Source: Candidatus Krumholzibacteriia bacterium
GTDB taxonomy: Bacteria > Krumholzibacteriota > Krumholzibacteriia > LZORAL124-64-63
DNA length: 7,197 nt
Assembly: GCA_016744275.1 (NCBI GenBank)
Contig: JADGEP010000197.1
Coordinates: 1 to 7,197 of the forward strand
Direction of reading: 5' to 3'
The notes below the pieces were generated by a model. That model was not told the DNA's origin. It saw nothing but the letters and a program-made list of their open reading frames with translations, and did no database searches. Shown piece after piece: positions 1 to 6,405 of this stretch; position 1 is the stretch's first letter; each line of letters begins with the position of its first letter. The position numbers and the translations under genes are program-made.

Positions 1-2
1 GA

Positions 3-1001
3 TCGATTTGCCTGCTGGCCATGATGGTCAGCATTTGCACAGCTCACATGGTCCCTGCCCAACACATCCCCAATCCGAAAGCCGCCGACCCCGAAGCGCC
101 CATCAGTGAGTTTGTGCGCCGAATTCTTCATGACCAAAGCGGTGATCTCTGGCTTGGAACCAACGGCGATGGCGTCATCCGATTTGATGGCGATCGCCTG
201 GAACACTTTTCACTCACCGAAGGTTTCGGCGGCGTTGCGGTGCGTGGCATTGTTGAAGACAATCAGGGCAATGTTTGGTTCGGCACTTCCGGGGGCCTGA
301 CCAAATATAACGGAAAATTTTTCACCAATTATACCGAGGCCGACGGTCTGGTCGACCGCGATGTCTGGAGCCTGGTTTTTGACAGTGAAGGCACGCTTTG
401 GATAGGCACCATACAGGGGGTGAGCCGATTTGATGGGCAAAAATTCACTCCGTTTGATTTGCCTGAGACTGAATCGGATCCTTTGCGAGGTGTTAGCAGC
501 GCCCGGATTGTCCACAGCATCATGGAAGACAGCGCGGGCAAAATGTGGTTCGGCACCAACGGCGGAGCCTTCATCTACGACGGTGAATCGTTGGCCAATC
601 TTTCGGTAAAAGATGGTCTCAGCCACAATGCGGTCAATAGCATCCTGGAAGATCGATCTGGCAACTTTTGGTTTGCGACTCACCACGCCGGGGTGTGCCG
701 TTGGGACGGCAAAACATTCACCCACGTGGGCCTGGAGCAGGGCGTGGAGGGAATCGAGGCATGGAGCCTGTATGAAGACCGTGCCGGTAAAGTCTGGTTT
801 CCGGTAGAGGGATTTGGCGTCTACAGCTACGACGGTCAGGTTTTTGCCAATTACGCCAAACCGCAGGGTTTGGCCAGCCACGCCATCCAATGCATCTATG
901 AAGACCGGGATGGGCAGATGTGGTTGGGCGGCTGGATGGGGCTGTTTCGCTTCGAAGGCGACGGGGTTGTGCGGGTTTTGAATGGGGGGCCGTGGCCGTA
1001 G
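3..1001 (+). CDS. Secreted seven-repeat beta-propeller protein (two-component regulator propeller type), 5' end outside window
   Basis: Seven repeats of the Reg_prop type are visible, each built as hydrophobic-x-[E/F/H]-D-x-x-G-x-hydrophobic-W-hydrophobic-G-T followed by a [F/Y]-[D/N/E]-G turn. They begin near positions 123, 249, 372, 519, 642, 768 and 894, a period of 41-42 codons except for a 49-codon step between the third and fourth. Seven such repeats are expected to close one beta-propeller. In this family the propeller is usually the periplasmic sensor half of hybrid histidine kinases. Here the protein stops right after repeat 7, with no Y_Y_Y, transmembrane or kinase domain. The first ATG is at 21, but the frame is open to the window edge and reads a hydrophobic stretch (SICLLAMMVSIC) followed by VPA-Q. 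This looks like the core and cleavage site of a signal peptide lacking its basic start, so the real start probably lies upstream. Repeats 6 and 7 have lost the W-x-G-T core (WFPV, WLGG). The ligand is unknown. No terminator is obvious downstream. Confidence 0.82.
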   Translation, partial: SICLLAMMVSICTAHMVPAQHIPNPKAADPEAPISEFVRRILHDQSGDLWLGTNGDGVIRFDGDRLEHFSLTEGFGGVAVRGIVEDNQGNVWFGTSGGLTKYNGKFFTNYTEADGLVDRDVWSLVFDSEGTLWIGTIQGVSRFDGQKFTPFDLPETESDPLRGVSSARIVHSIMEDSAGKMWFGTNGGAFIYDGESLANLSVKDGLSHNAVNSILEDRSGNFWFATHHAGVCRWDGKTFTHVGLEQGVEGIEAWSLYEDRAGKVWFPVEGFGVYSYDGQVFANYAKPQGLASHAIQCIYEDRDGQMWLGGWMGLFRFEGDGVVRVLNGGPWP

Positions 1002-1066
1002 GGACGGCGGACAATTCCCAATTCTTCTCCGAGTGGTGATGCAAAAAGTATCACAAAAGCATTACA

Positions 1067-1118
1067 TTGTCTGAATTGTTGATGATTTGCTATTTTTCGG
1101 TCGCAATTTGTCTGATTT
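1067..1118 (+). repeat. Pair of short direct repeats in AT-rich gap upstream of protease gene
   Basis: The element TTGTCTGA[A/T]TT occurs at 1067-1077 and again at 1108-1118, starts 41 bases apart, which is close to four helical turns. The second copy is followed by its inverted partner AGACAA (1123-1128). The spacing and the AT-rich position upstream of a gene would suit a regulator-binding pair. A weak sigma70-like pair can also be drawn here, TTGTCT (1067) with TATTTT (1091) at 18 bases. At this length, chance occurrence in AT-rich sequence is quite possible. Confidence 0.25.
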
Positions 1119-1152
1119 TGAGAGACAATAGCAACTTGAAATTCATCTGAAG

Positions 1153-1228
1153 GTTGCCGTGTCTGGCAACGACTCAACTTCTATTCAAGCCACCGGTCGG
1201 ATACTCGCATCTGGCAATCACCGAGTCG
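1153..1228 (+). promoter_or_regulatory. Possible structured 5' leader of the protease gene
   Basis: Several complementary segments are packed just upstream of the protease start. A hairpin has stem GTTGCC (1153-1158) / GGCAAC (1165-1170) with a six-base loop. A longer-range perfect pairing joins CGACTC (1170-1175) to GAGTCG (1223-1228), and this encloses GCCA (1189-1192) / TGGC (1212-1215) with GAT (1200-1202) / ATC (1209-1211). The octamer TCTGGCAA is also repeated at 1162 and 1210. The 3' arm of the long stem ends four bases before the ribosome binding site, so it could influence translation. No known riboswitch class could be matched. The stems were found by eye without an energy calculation. 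Confidence 0.3.
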
Positions 1229-1231
1229 CGC

Positions 1232-1236
1232 AGGAG
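1232..1236 (+). promoter_or_regulatory. Ribosome binding site fixing the protease start
   Basis: AGGAG lies six bases before the ATG at 1243, and that ATG is followed directly by a signal peptide. This favours 1243 over the in-frame GTG at 1159, which would add 28 hydrophilic residues in front of the signal peptide, sits in a hairpin loop and has no comparable site. Confidence 0.8.
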
Positions 1237-1242
1237 CAAAAA

Positions 1243-4089
1243 ATGAATACACGCCTTGGAACGATATTGACCCTATTGACCGTGAGCCTGCTCGCTGCGT
1301 CAGTTTCCGTGGCCGCCGGTCCCAACACCGTGGTCCTGGACACCTACCACCAGGACCACCGGGTCACGCCAAAATTGCAATTTGAGCCCCAGTGGAATGG
1401 AGCGGGTCAAAAGTCGGCCGCCGTGGCGCCGATGTTCATCGCCGAGATGGGCAGCCGGTACGGCTTGCCTGCCAACTCCGAAGATTTGGTTTTGGTCGAG
1501 ACGCGCGAAAGCCTGGTGGGATTCCACCACGTCTACCAGCAGATGATCGACGGCATTCCTGTCGACCGCGCCGAGTTCATCGTCTCGGTGGCCAAGAAGG
1601 ACAACCGGATCTATCAGGTTTTCAACAACGTCTACCCGGTGAAGGTCAAGCCGACCCAGGGCAAAGCTGCTCTGGACACCGAGGCCGCGTATGACATCGC
1701 CTGGAATCACCTGCGCGCGCAGAGTGAACTCGGTGGCGCGCCCAAGTCGCGTTTGGTGTACACGCCTGAAGGCGATGGTTTCCGCTTGAACTACGTGATC
1801 GATCTGGTCCTGTCAGCTCCCGATGGCGCCTGGAACCTGCGCGTCGATGCGGTGACTGGCTCGGTGGCTGCTGTTGAAGACACCCGCTTGATCCGCAAGA
1901 TCACCGAAGAGACTTTGACGGCCGACGAACGTCTGGCTGCGGTTTCCGGCCCGGCCACCAACCGCCAAGCCGCGTTTGCCAACGTTTCGTTGCAAAACAA
2001 AGCCAATGCAGACATCGTGGCCGCGGGCGCTCGTGCCGTGGGCACCGGCGTTGTCTTTGATCCGGACCCACGTACGACGCTGAACGACAACTCGTTGACC
2101 GATACTTCTCCGGCCAGCGCTTTCACGGCCGCCTATTTCACCCGCACTTTGCAGGATGTCACCTTGAGTGGCGGCGTGTATCGGGTGACGGGCCCCTTTG
2201 TGAATATCATCGATTTTGAATCACCCGCGACGGCTCCGAGCACCACCGTAGATGGCAACTGGACCGCCGTGCGCGGCAACAACGCCTTCAACGACGCCAT
2301 GACCTACTTCCACCTGGATCAGAACCAGCGCTATATGCAGTCCCTCGGTTTCACTGGTGCCACTGGCATCCAGGAAGGTCCCATTGGTACGGACACCGAT
2401 GGCCTCAGCGGCGCGGACAACTCGCACTTCATCCCCAGCACGAACCGCATGGCCTTTGGTCACGGTTGTGTTGATGACGACGAAGATGCCGATGTGATCC
2501 TGCACGAGTATGGCCATGCCATTCAGCACAATATCTCGTCCAACTGGTTCGGTGGCGACACCGGCGCCATGGGCGAGGGCTTTGGCGACTACTGGGCAGC
2601 TTCCTACAGCTACATCACGCCCAATGGCGCCACGTTCAATCCGGACTGGGTCTACACCTGGGACGGCCACGGCACCAGCAATGCGTGCTGGCCTGGACGT
2701 ATCATGAACGCCACCGGCGCGCAGTACGTGCACACCACCTCGTACCCGGCTCACGGCTCCATTCCTGGCGGCTTTGTTTCGGATGAGTTGTGGTCCACGC
2801 CCTTGTTCCAAACCTTGCGCACACTGATGGACCAAGGCTACTCGCGTGAAAGCGTTGATCAGATCGTGCTCGAGTCGCATTTCGGAATCGGTAGCGGTTT
2901 GAAGATGCGCGACATGGCGAACCTGACCATCGCTGCGGCGCAAAACCTGCAGCCGACGGAAAATCACGCCACGGTATTCATCGAGAAGTTCCTGGTTCAC
3001 AACATCATTGAAGTCCAGGCCGCCAACCTGTCGGTCGCTTCGGTCACTCTGGCCAATGCCGGTCCTAACGGTGTGGCCGATCCGGGCGAAACGGTGCTCC
3101 TGACCGTGGAATTGAACAACGGTGGTACTCTGGGCGCAACGGGACTGGGCTCTTCGCTGAGCACCAGCACCGGCCTGGTTCAGGTCACGCAGAACGCGTC
3201 GGCCTACGGCGACCTGCCCATTGGATCGTCGGGTAACAACCTGATCGATTTTGAAGTGGCCCTGGATGCGAACTTTGTCTGCGGCGATCCCATCGCCCTG
3301 CAGATGGTCGTCTCTTATACCGGCGGCGTGAGCCCCACGGCCATGCTCAACTTTGAACTGGGCACCGGCGTGCCCAATGGCGCGTCCGTTTCGGTCTCGC
3401 CGGGGGTTGCCATCCCGGACAACAACGCGACCGGCATCAGCAACAACCTGATTGTCTCCGGTAGCGGTGGCACGGTCACGAGCAACTTCAACCTTGATCT
3501 TGAAATCACCCACACCTGGAGGGGTGACCTGATTGTCACCTTGAATTCGCCGGGCGGCACGGCTGTGATTCTGCACAACCGTGGGGGGACAAGCGCCGAC
3601 AACATCATTGGCAACTACCCATTGACGCTGACGCCGGTCCAGTCGCTGTCCAGCCTCATTGGCGAATCCCTTGATGGCACCTGGACCCTGACGGTTTCAG
3701 ACAACGCGGGCCAGGATACGGGCACCTTGGTTTCCTGGGGCATCAATGATGTCACCGGATTCGAATGTGAAGACATCGTCAGTGCCGTTGGTGATGGCCT
3801 CGTGCCGACCCGATTTGCCGTCAGCCAAAACCACCCGAACCCGTTCAACCCTTCGACGACCATCAGCTTCGCGGTGCCTGAGAATGCAGGGCAAGTGACG
3901 CTGGCGATCTTCGACGTGTCGGGCCGGATGGTGCGCACTTTGGAAAGCGGTTCGTTGAGCGCTGGCAGCTACAGCCGGCAGTGGAATGGTCGCGACGCTC
4001 AGGGGCGTGCGGTCAGTTCCGGAACCTACTTCTACCGCTTGTCGGGTGATGGGTTCTCCGAAGCCAAGAAGATGATTCTGGTTCAGTAG
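1243..4089 (+). CDS. Secreted gluzincin zinc metalloprotease with FTP propeptide, P-domain and FlgD-like C-terminal sorting-type domain
   Basis: This is a 948-residue exported endopeptidase. Residues 1-25 form a signal peptide (NTR, a long hydrophobic core, then VAA before G26). Residues about 80-130 resemble the fungalysin/thermolysin propeptide (FTP) motif with HHVYQQMIDGIPV, and about 145-225 resembles a PepSY segment; both normally inhibit and chaperone the zymogen. The catalytic domain spans about 345-585, with zinc motif HEYGH at 421-425 and a third ligand E445 in GEGFGD. The 20-residue distance between H425 and E445 and the E-x3-D pattern match thermolysin-like (M4) geometry, while the sequence style is also fungalysin-like. 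About 589-707 is an Ig/CARDB-like domain (NAGPNGVADPGETV). About 710-838 is a proprotein-convertase P-domain (LEITHTWRGDLIV, then DGTWTLTVSDNAGQD). About 852-948 carries NHPNPFNPSTTISF and ends GTYFYRLSGDGFSEAKKMIL, a FlgD-like domain used as a C-terminal sorting signal in type IX-secreting and related phyla. The gene appears monocistronic, with a terminator just downstream. The substrate is not predictable, and the exact peptidase family (M4 or M36) is uncertain. Confidence 0.92.
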   Translation: MNTRLGTILTLLTVSLLAASVSVAAGPNTVVLDTYHQDHRVTPKLQFEPQWNGAGQKSAAVAPMFIAEMGSRYGLPANSEDLVLVETRESLVGFHHVYQQMIDGIPVDRAEFIVSVAKKDNRIYQVFNNVYPVKVKPTQGKAALDTEAAYDIAWNHLRAQSELGGAPKSRLVYTPEGDGFRLNYVIDLVLSAPDGAWNLRVDAVTGSVAAVEDTRLIRKITEETLTADERLAAVSGPATNRQAAFANVSLQNKANADIVAAGARAVGTGVVFDPDPRTTLNDNSLTDTSPASAFTAAYFTRTLQDVTLSGGVYRVTGPFVNIIDFESPATAPSTTVDGNWTAVRGNNAFNDAMTYFHLDQNQRYMQSLGFTGATGIQEGPIGTDTDGLSGADNSHFIPSTNRMAFGHGCVDDDEDADVILHEYGHAIQHNISSNWFGGDTGAMGEGFGDYWAASYSYITPNGATFNPDWVYTWDGHGTSNACWPGRIMNATGAQYVHTTSYPAHGSIPGGFVSDELWSTPLFQTLRTLMDQGYSRESVDQIVLESHFGIGSGLKMRDMANLTIAAAQNLQPTENHATVFIEKFLVHNIIEVQAANLSVASVTLANAGPNGVADPGETVLLTVELNNGGTLGATGLGSSLSTSTGLVQVTQNASAYGDLPIGSSGNNLIDFEVALDANFVCGDPIALQMVVSYTGGVSPTAMLNFELGTGVPNGASVSVSPGVAIPDNNATGISNNLIVSGSGGTVTSNFNLDLEITHTWRGDLIVTLNSPGGTAVILHNRGGTSADNIIGNYPLTLTPVQSLSSLIGESLDGTWTLTVSDNAGQDTGTLVSWGINDVTGFECEDIVSAVGDGLVPTRFAVSQNHPNPFNPSTTISFAVPENAGQVTLAIFDVSGRMVRTLESGSLSAGSYSRQWNGRDAQGRAVSSGTYFYRLSGDGFSEAKKMILVQ

Positions 4090-4121
4090 TATCCGCTTGG
4101 CGGTCCTACCGGATGAACGAG

Positions 4122-4153
4122 CAGAGGCGGCATTCGTGCCGCCTCTGTTTTTT
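4122..4153 (+). terminator. Strong intrinsic terminator after the protease gene
   Basis: A perfect 11-bp stem, CAGAGGCGGCA (4122-4132) with TGCCGCCTCTG (4137-4147), closes a TTCG tetraloop and is followed at once by six T residues (4148-4153). It starts 33 bases after the protease stop codon, which makes it the end of that transcript. It insulates the protease from the aminopeptidase gene. Confidence 0.95.
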
Positions 4154-4156
4154 GTG

Positions 4157-4177
4157 GGTGCACATTGTGTGCGCACC
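4157..4177 (+). repeat. Small second inverted repeat behind the terminator
   Basis: GGTGC (4157-4161) pairs with GCACC (4173-4177), and an inner ACA/TGT pairing is possible. It directly follows the terminator's T run and is followed by TTT. It may be a backup pause hairpin or may lie just upstream of the next promoter. The stem is short and the assignment weak. Confidence 0.25.
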
Positions 4178-4183
4178 TTTGAA

Positions 4184-4212
4184 TTGACCTTTGGGCCGAG
4201 CCCCGATATCAA
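4184..4212 (+). promoter_or_regulatory. Sigma70-like promoter for the aminopeptidase gene
   Basis: TTGACC (4184-4189, five of six matches to the -35 consensus) and TATCAA (4207-4212, four of six to the -10) are separated by exactly 17 bases. The pair sits after the terminator of the previous gene. It would place the transcript start about 40 bases before the GTG start. The gap otherwise holds no gene. Confidence 0.45.
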
Positions 4213-4246
4213 TGGAATCAGACCAACCGTCGCTTCCACCAACTGC

Positions 4247-4251
4247 GAGGA
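4247..4251 (+). promoter_or_regulatory. Ribosome binding site supporting a GTG start
   Basis: GAGGA lies six bases before the GTG at 4258. The encoded product then begins FAAATYTDRRHRL, the usual beginning of aminopeptidase P-type proteins, so no residues appear to be missing or added. Confidence 0.7.
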
Positions 4252-4257
4252 CAAGCC

Positions 4258-5619
4258 GTGTTTGCTGCTGCCACTTACACCGATCGCCGCCACCGCCTTC
4301 GGCAAAAACTGGGCTCGGGCCTCGTCCTGTTGCTCGGCAATGCCGAGAGTTCCATGAACTATGCGGACAATACGTTCCCGTTTCGGCAGGACAGCACGTT
4401 TCTCTACTTCTTTGGCCTGGATCAGCCGGACCTCGCGGCGGTGATCGATCTGGACGAAGGCAGCGAAACCATTTTTGGCGACGAGTTGACCATCGACCAC
4501 ATCGTGTGGATGGGCGATTTGCCGACCATTGCCGAACGAGCTCAGGGCGCCGGCGTAGAGGCAACCCGGCCGTTGGCTGAGTTGAAGGCGGTGGTTGGGG
4601 CTGCTCGACAATCCGGCCGCAAGGTGCATATTCTGCCTCCTTATCGATCCCAAAATATTCTGTTTTTACAGGACCTGCTGGAAGTGCCGGCAGCCCGGAT
4701 CGCGACCGCCGTGTCGTTGGATTTGGTTCAGGCCGTGGTGGGATTGCGCGAAATCAAAAGCGCTGAAGAAGTCGCCCAGTTGGACGATGCGGTCTGCACC
4801 TCGGTGGATATGCACACCGCCGCAATCGCCATGGCTCGGCCCGGGATGGTCGAAGCGGAAATCGCCGCCGAAGTGGAACGCATTGCTTTGGCCGCTGGTG
4901 GGCGCACGTCTTTTCCCGTCATCGCCACGGTCAACGGCGCGGTGCTGCACAACCACTACCACGGCAACCGGCTGCGGGAAGGAGACCTGTTTCTGCTCGA
5001 CGCCGGGGCCGAAAATGCGATGCACTACGCTGGTGATTTGTCGTCGACTTTTCCGGTGGGCACCCGTTTCACCGAGCCCCAGAAGACCATCTTTGAAATC
5101 TGCCTCACGGCCCACGAAGCGGCAGTGGCCGCCTTGGCGCCGGGAGTTCCCAATCTTGCGGTACACTTCGCTGCGGCCCGCGCCATCGCCGAAGGCTTGA
5201 AAGACCTGGGGCTGATGCGTGGTGACCTGGATGACGCGGTGCAGGCTGGGGCTCATGCGCTCTTTTTTCCCTGCGGCGTGGGTCACATGCTTGGCCTGGA
5301 TGTGCACGACATGGAGGATCTGGGCGAACAGTATGTGGGCTACGAGGGGCAACCCAAGAGCACCCTGTTTGGACTGAAGTCGTTGCGCCTGGCGTTGACG
5401 ATCGAGCCCGGAATCTACTTCATCCCGCAACTGATCGACCGCTGGCGGGCCGAAAACCGGTTCGAGGATTACCTGAATTACGACCAGATCGACAAATGGC
5501 GAGATTTTGGGGGTTTGCGGAACGAAGAGGACTATTTGATCACAGAATCTGGTAAACGACTGTTGGGCAAGAAGAAGCCGATGACTGTGGCCGAGATAGA
5601 GGCCCTGCGCGGGGGCTGA
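4258..5619 (+). CDS. pepP: Xaa-Pro aminopeptidase (aminopeptidase P family, peptidase M24B)
   Basis: This 453-residue enzyme removes an N-terminal residue preceding proline from peptides, using a two-metal (usually manganese) centre. It has no signal peptide and is expected in the cytosol. Residues about 1-130 are the creatinase-like N-terminal domain (LVLLLGNAESSMNYADNT, FRQDSTFLYFFGLDQPD). Residues about 170-440 form the pita-bread catalytic domain. All five metal ligands are in place: D248 (LLDAGAE), D260 (YAGDLSSTFP), H343 (GVGHMLGLDVHD), E383 (TIEPGIYF) and E423 (GLRNEEDYLIT). The spacing between the two aspartates is 12, one more than in E. coli PepP. The 'pita-bread' tail includes a longer aromatic segment (about residues 394-416). 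The length is normal for the family. The start is GTG with a good ribosome binding site, behind its own promoter and after a terminator, so it is likely its own unit. A prolidase-like (dipeptidase) preference cannot be excluded from sequence alone. No terminator is seen downstream. Confidence 0.93.
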   Translation: MFAAATYTDRRHRLRQKLGSGLVLLLGNAESSMNYADNTFPFRQDSTFLYFFGLDQPDLAAVIDLDEGSETIFGDELTIDHIVWMGDLPTIAERAQGAGVEATRPLAELKAVVGAARQSGRKVHILPPYRSQNILFLQDLLEVPAARIATAVSLDLVQAVVGLREIKSAEEVAQLDDAVCTSVDMHTAAIAMARPGMVEAEIAAEVERIALAAGGRTSFPVIATVNGAVLHNHYHGNRLREGDLFLLDAGAENAMHYAGDLSSTFPVGTRFTEPQKTIFEICLTAHEAAVAALAPGVPNLAVHFAAARAIAEGLKDLGLMRGDLDDAVQAGAHALFFPCGVGHMLGLDVHDMEDLGEQYVGYEGQPKSTLFGLKSLRLALTIEPGIYFIPQLIDRWRAENRFEDYLNYDQIDKWRDFGGLRNEEDYLITESGKRLLGKKKPMTVAEIEALRGG

Positions 5620-5662
5620 TATGTGGGGTTTTTGCAAAAGTGGTATCGTTGAGTGCCGGTAC

Positions 5663-5681
5663 CTGATATATTAGATATCAG
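5663..5681. promoter_or_regulatory. Palindromic operator candidate upstream of the GntR/FCD gene
   Basis: CTGATAT (5663-5669) and ATATCAG (5675-5681) form a perfect 7-bp inverted repeat around a five-base centre ATTAG. It lies about 40 bases before the start of a GntR-family regulator and overlaps the likely -10 element. This is the typical placement for an autorepression operator. The family commonly binds short palindromes of this overall length, but I cannot match this one to a specific known consensus. Confidence 0.5.
5664..5672 (+). promoter_or_regulatory. Extended -10 promoter element for the regulator/activase operon
   Basis: TGATATATT fits the extended -10 pattern TG-n-TATAAT with five of six core matches. 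No convincing -35 lies 16-18 bases upstream, which extended -10 promoters can tolerate. An alternative pair, TTGAGT (5649-5654) with TAGATA (5672-5677) at 17 bases, also overlaps the palindrome. Either way, a protein bound to the palindrome would block transcription. Confidence 0.35.
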
Positions 5682-5721
5682 TCATTTCGACGCACGACCT
5701 CACCAGAACGGGATTATAGCC

Positions 5722-6405
5722 ATGGCGAGCCTGCCGCAATTGAACCGCACCTCCTTGCGTGAGCAGGTCTATGAGGTGCTGCGGGACTATTTGGACGAGG
5801 GCCATTTACAGCCTGGCGAGACGATCAATCTGGATGCCATCGCGGCTCAGCTTGAGGTGAGCCGCACGCCATTGCGTGACGCCATTTTGCGGCTGGAAAC
5901 CGAAGGATTTGTGACCATCAGGCCACGCAGTGGAGTGGTCGTGCGCACGTTGACCGAAACGGACATCCGCAACTTGTACCAGATGATCGGAGCCCTGGAG
6001 GCTTCGGTGCTGTTGGGCGAGGGACACAGCTTGGCCGCTGCCCACGTCCAAGCCATGGAACAGGCCAATGCCCAGATGCAAGCGGCGTTGGTGGCCGATG
6101 ATTTTGACGGTTATTACGCGGCAAACCTGAAACTGCACGGCGCCTATACGGACATCTCAAGCAACGCCGAACTGGTGCGCCATCTGAAAACAATGAAGCA
6201 GCGTTTGTATGACTTCCCGCGTAAGCGCGACTTTATCAAGGAATGGGAGTTGGCTTCGACCGGTGAGCACGATTTGATCGTGGCGGCCTTGAAGGCCGGC
6301 GATTTGCGGGAGGCGGCGCGTTTGGTGCAGGATGTGCATTGGTCGTTTGCGGTGCAGGAAAAATTCATCCGGCGCTACTATTTACCGGAGCTGGAATCCT
6401 CGTGA
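5722..6405 (+). CDS. GntR-family transcriptional regulator, FadR subfamily (FCD domain)
   Basis: This 227-residue ligand-responsive DNA-binding protein begins with a winged helix-turn-helix at about residues 10-75. The diagnostic run SRTPLRDAILRLETEGF is followed by the wing RPRSGVVV. The rest is an all-helical FCD effector domain (about 80-222), which in this family binds carboxylic acids, often through a metal. Likely metal ligands are H139, H183 and H206, spaced as in other FCD proteins; the residue that is usually Asp, four before the first His, is Asn here (N135). The ATG at 5722 is chosen over an in-frame GTG at 5653 because family members start shortly before the SLREQVYEVL helix and because 5653 lies upstream of the promoter and palindrome. 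Only a weak ribosome binding site (GGGA, 5710-5713) is seen. Its stop codon overlaps the start of the activase gene, so it probably controls that operon and itself. Confidence 0.9.
   Translation: MASLPQLNRTSLREQVYEVLRDYLDEGHLQPGETINLDAIAAQLEVSRTPLRDAILRLETEGFVTIRPRSGVVVRTLTETDIRNLYQMIGALEASVLLGEGHSLAAAHVQAMEQANAQMQAALVADDFDGYYAANLKLHGAYTDISSNAELVRHLKTMKQRLYDFPRKRDFIKEWELASTGEHDLIVAALKAGDLREAARLVQDVHWSFAVQEKFIRRYYLPELESS

Noticed and set aside
1002..1066. GTGAT/ATCAC inverted repeat (1036-1054) as a terminator for the propeller gene
   Set aside because: The stem is only five base pairs with a nine-base loop and no T run follows.
1162..1228. Possible cyclic di-GMP (GEMM) riboswitch, suggested by GGCAA and AAGCCACCGG-like segments
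   Set aside because: The GAAA-type tetraloop hairpin between those segments, the GACGC before AAAGCC and the closing GGGTTGCC segment are all missing, so the resemblance is probably fortuitous.
1159..1242. Upstream GTG start for the protease
   Set aside because: It would bury the signal peptide behind 28 hydrophilic residues; the ATG at 1243 has a good ribosome binding site.
2221..3576. Long minus-strand open frame (451 codons) opposite the protease gene
   Set aside because: The plus strand here clearly encodes peptidase and accessory domains. The antisense product is a low-complexity, Arg/Val/Gly/His-rich sequence with no recognisable domain, as expected from the codon bias of the real gene.
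3697..4653. Minus-strand open frame spanning the protease end, terminator and aminopeptidase start
   Set aside because: It crosses a strong plus-strand terminator and two well-supported genes, and its product resembles no family.
4666..5637. Minus-strand open frame (323 codons) opposite the aminopeptidase gene
   Set aside because: It shadows a gene with all five catalytic metal ligands intact, and no domain is recognisable in the antisense product.
5653..5721. Upstream GTG start for the GntR regulator
   Set aside because: The 23 extra residues are not family-like and the segment contains the promoter and palindrome.
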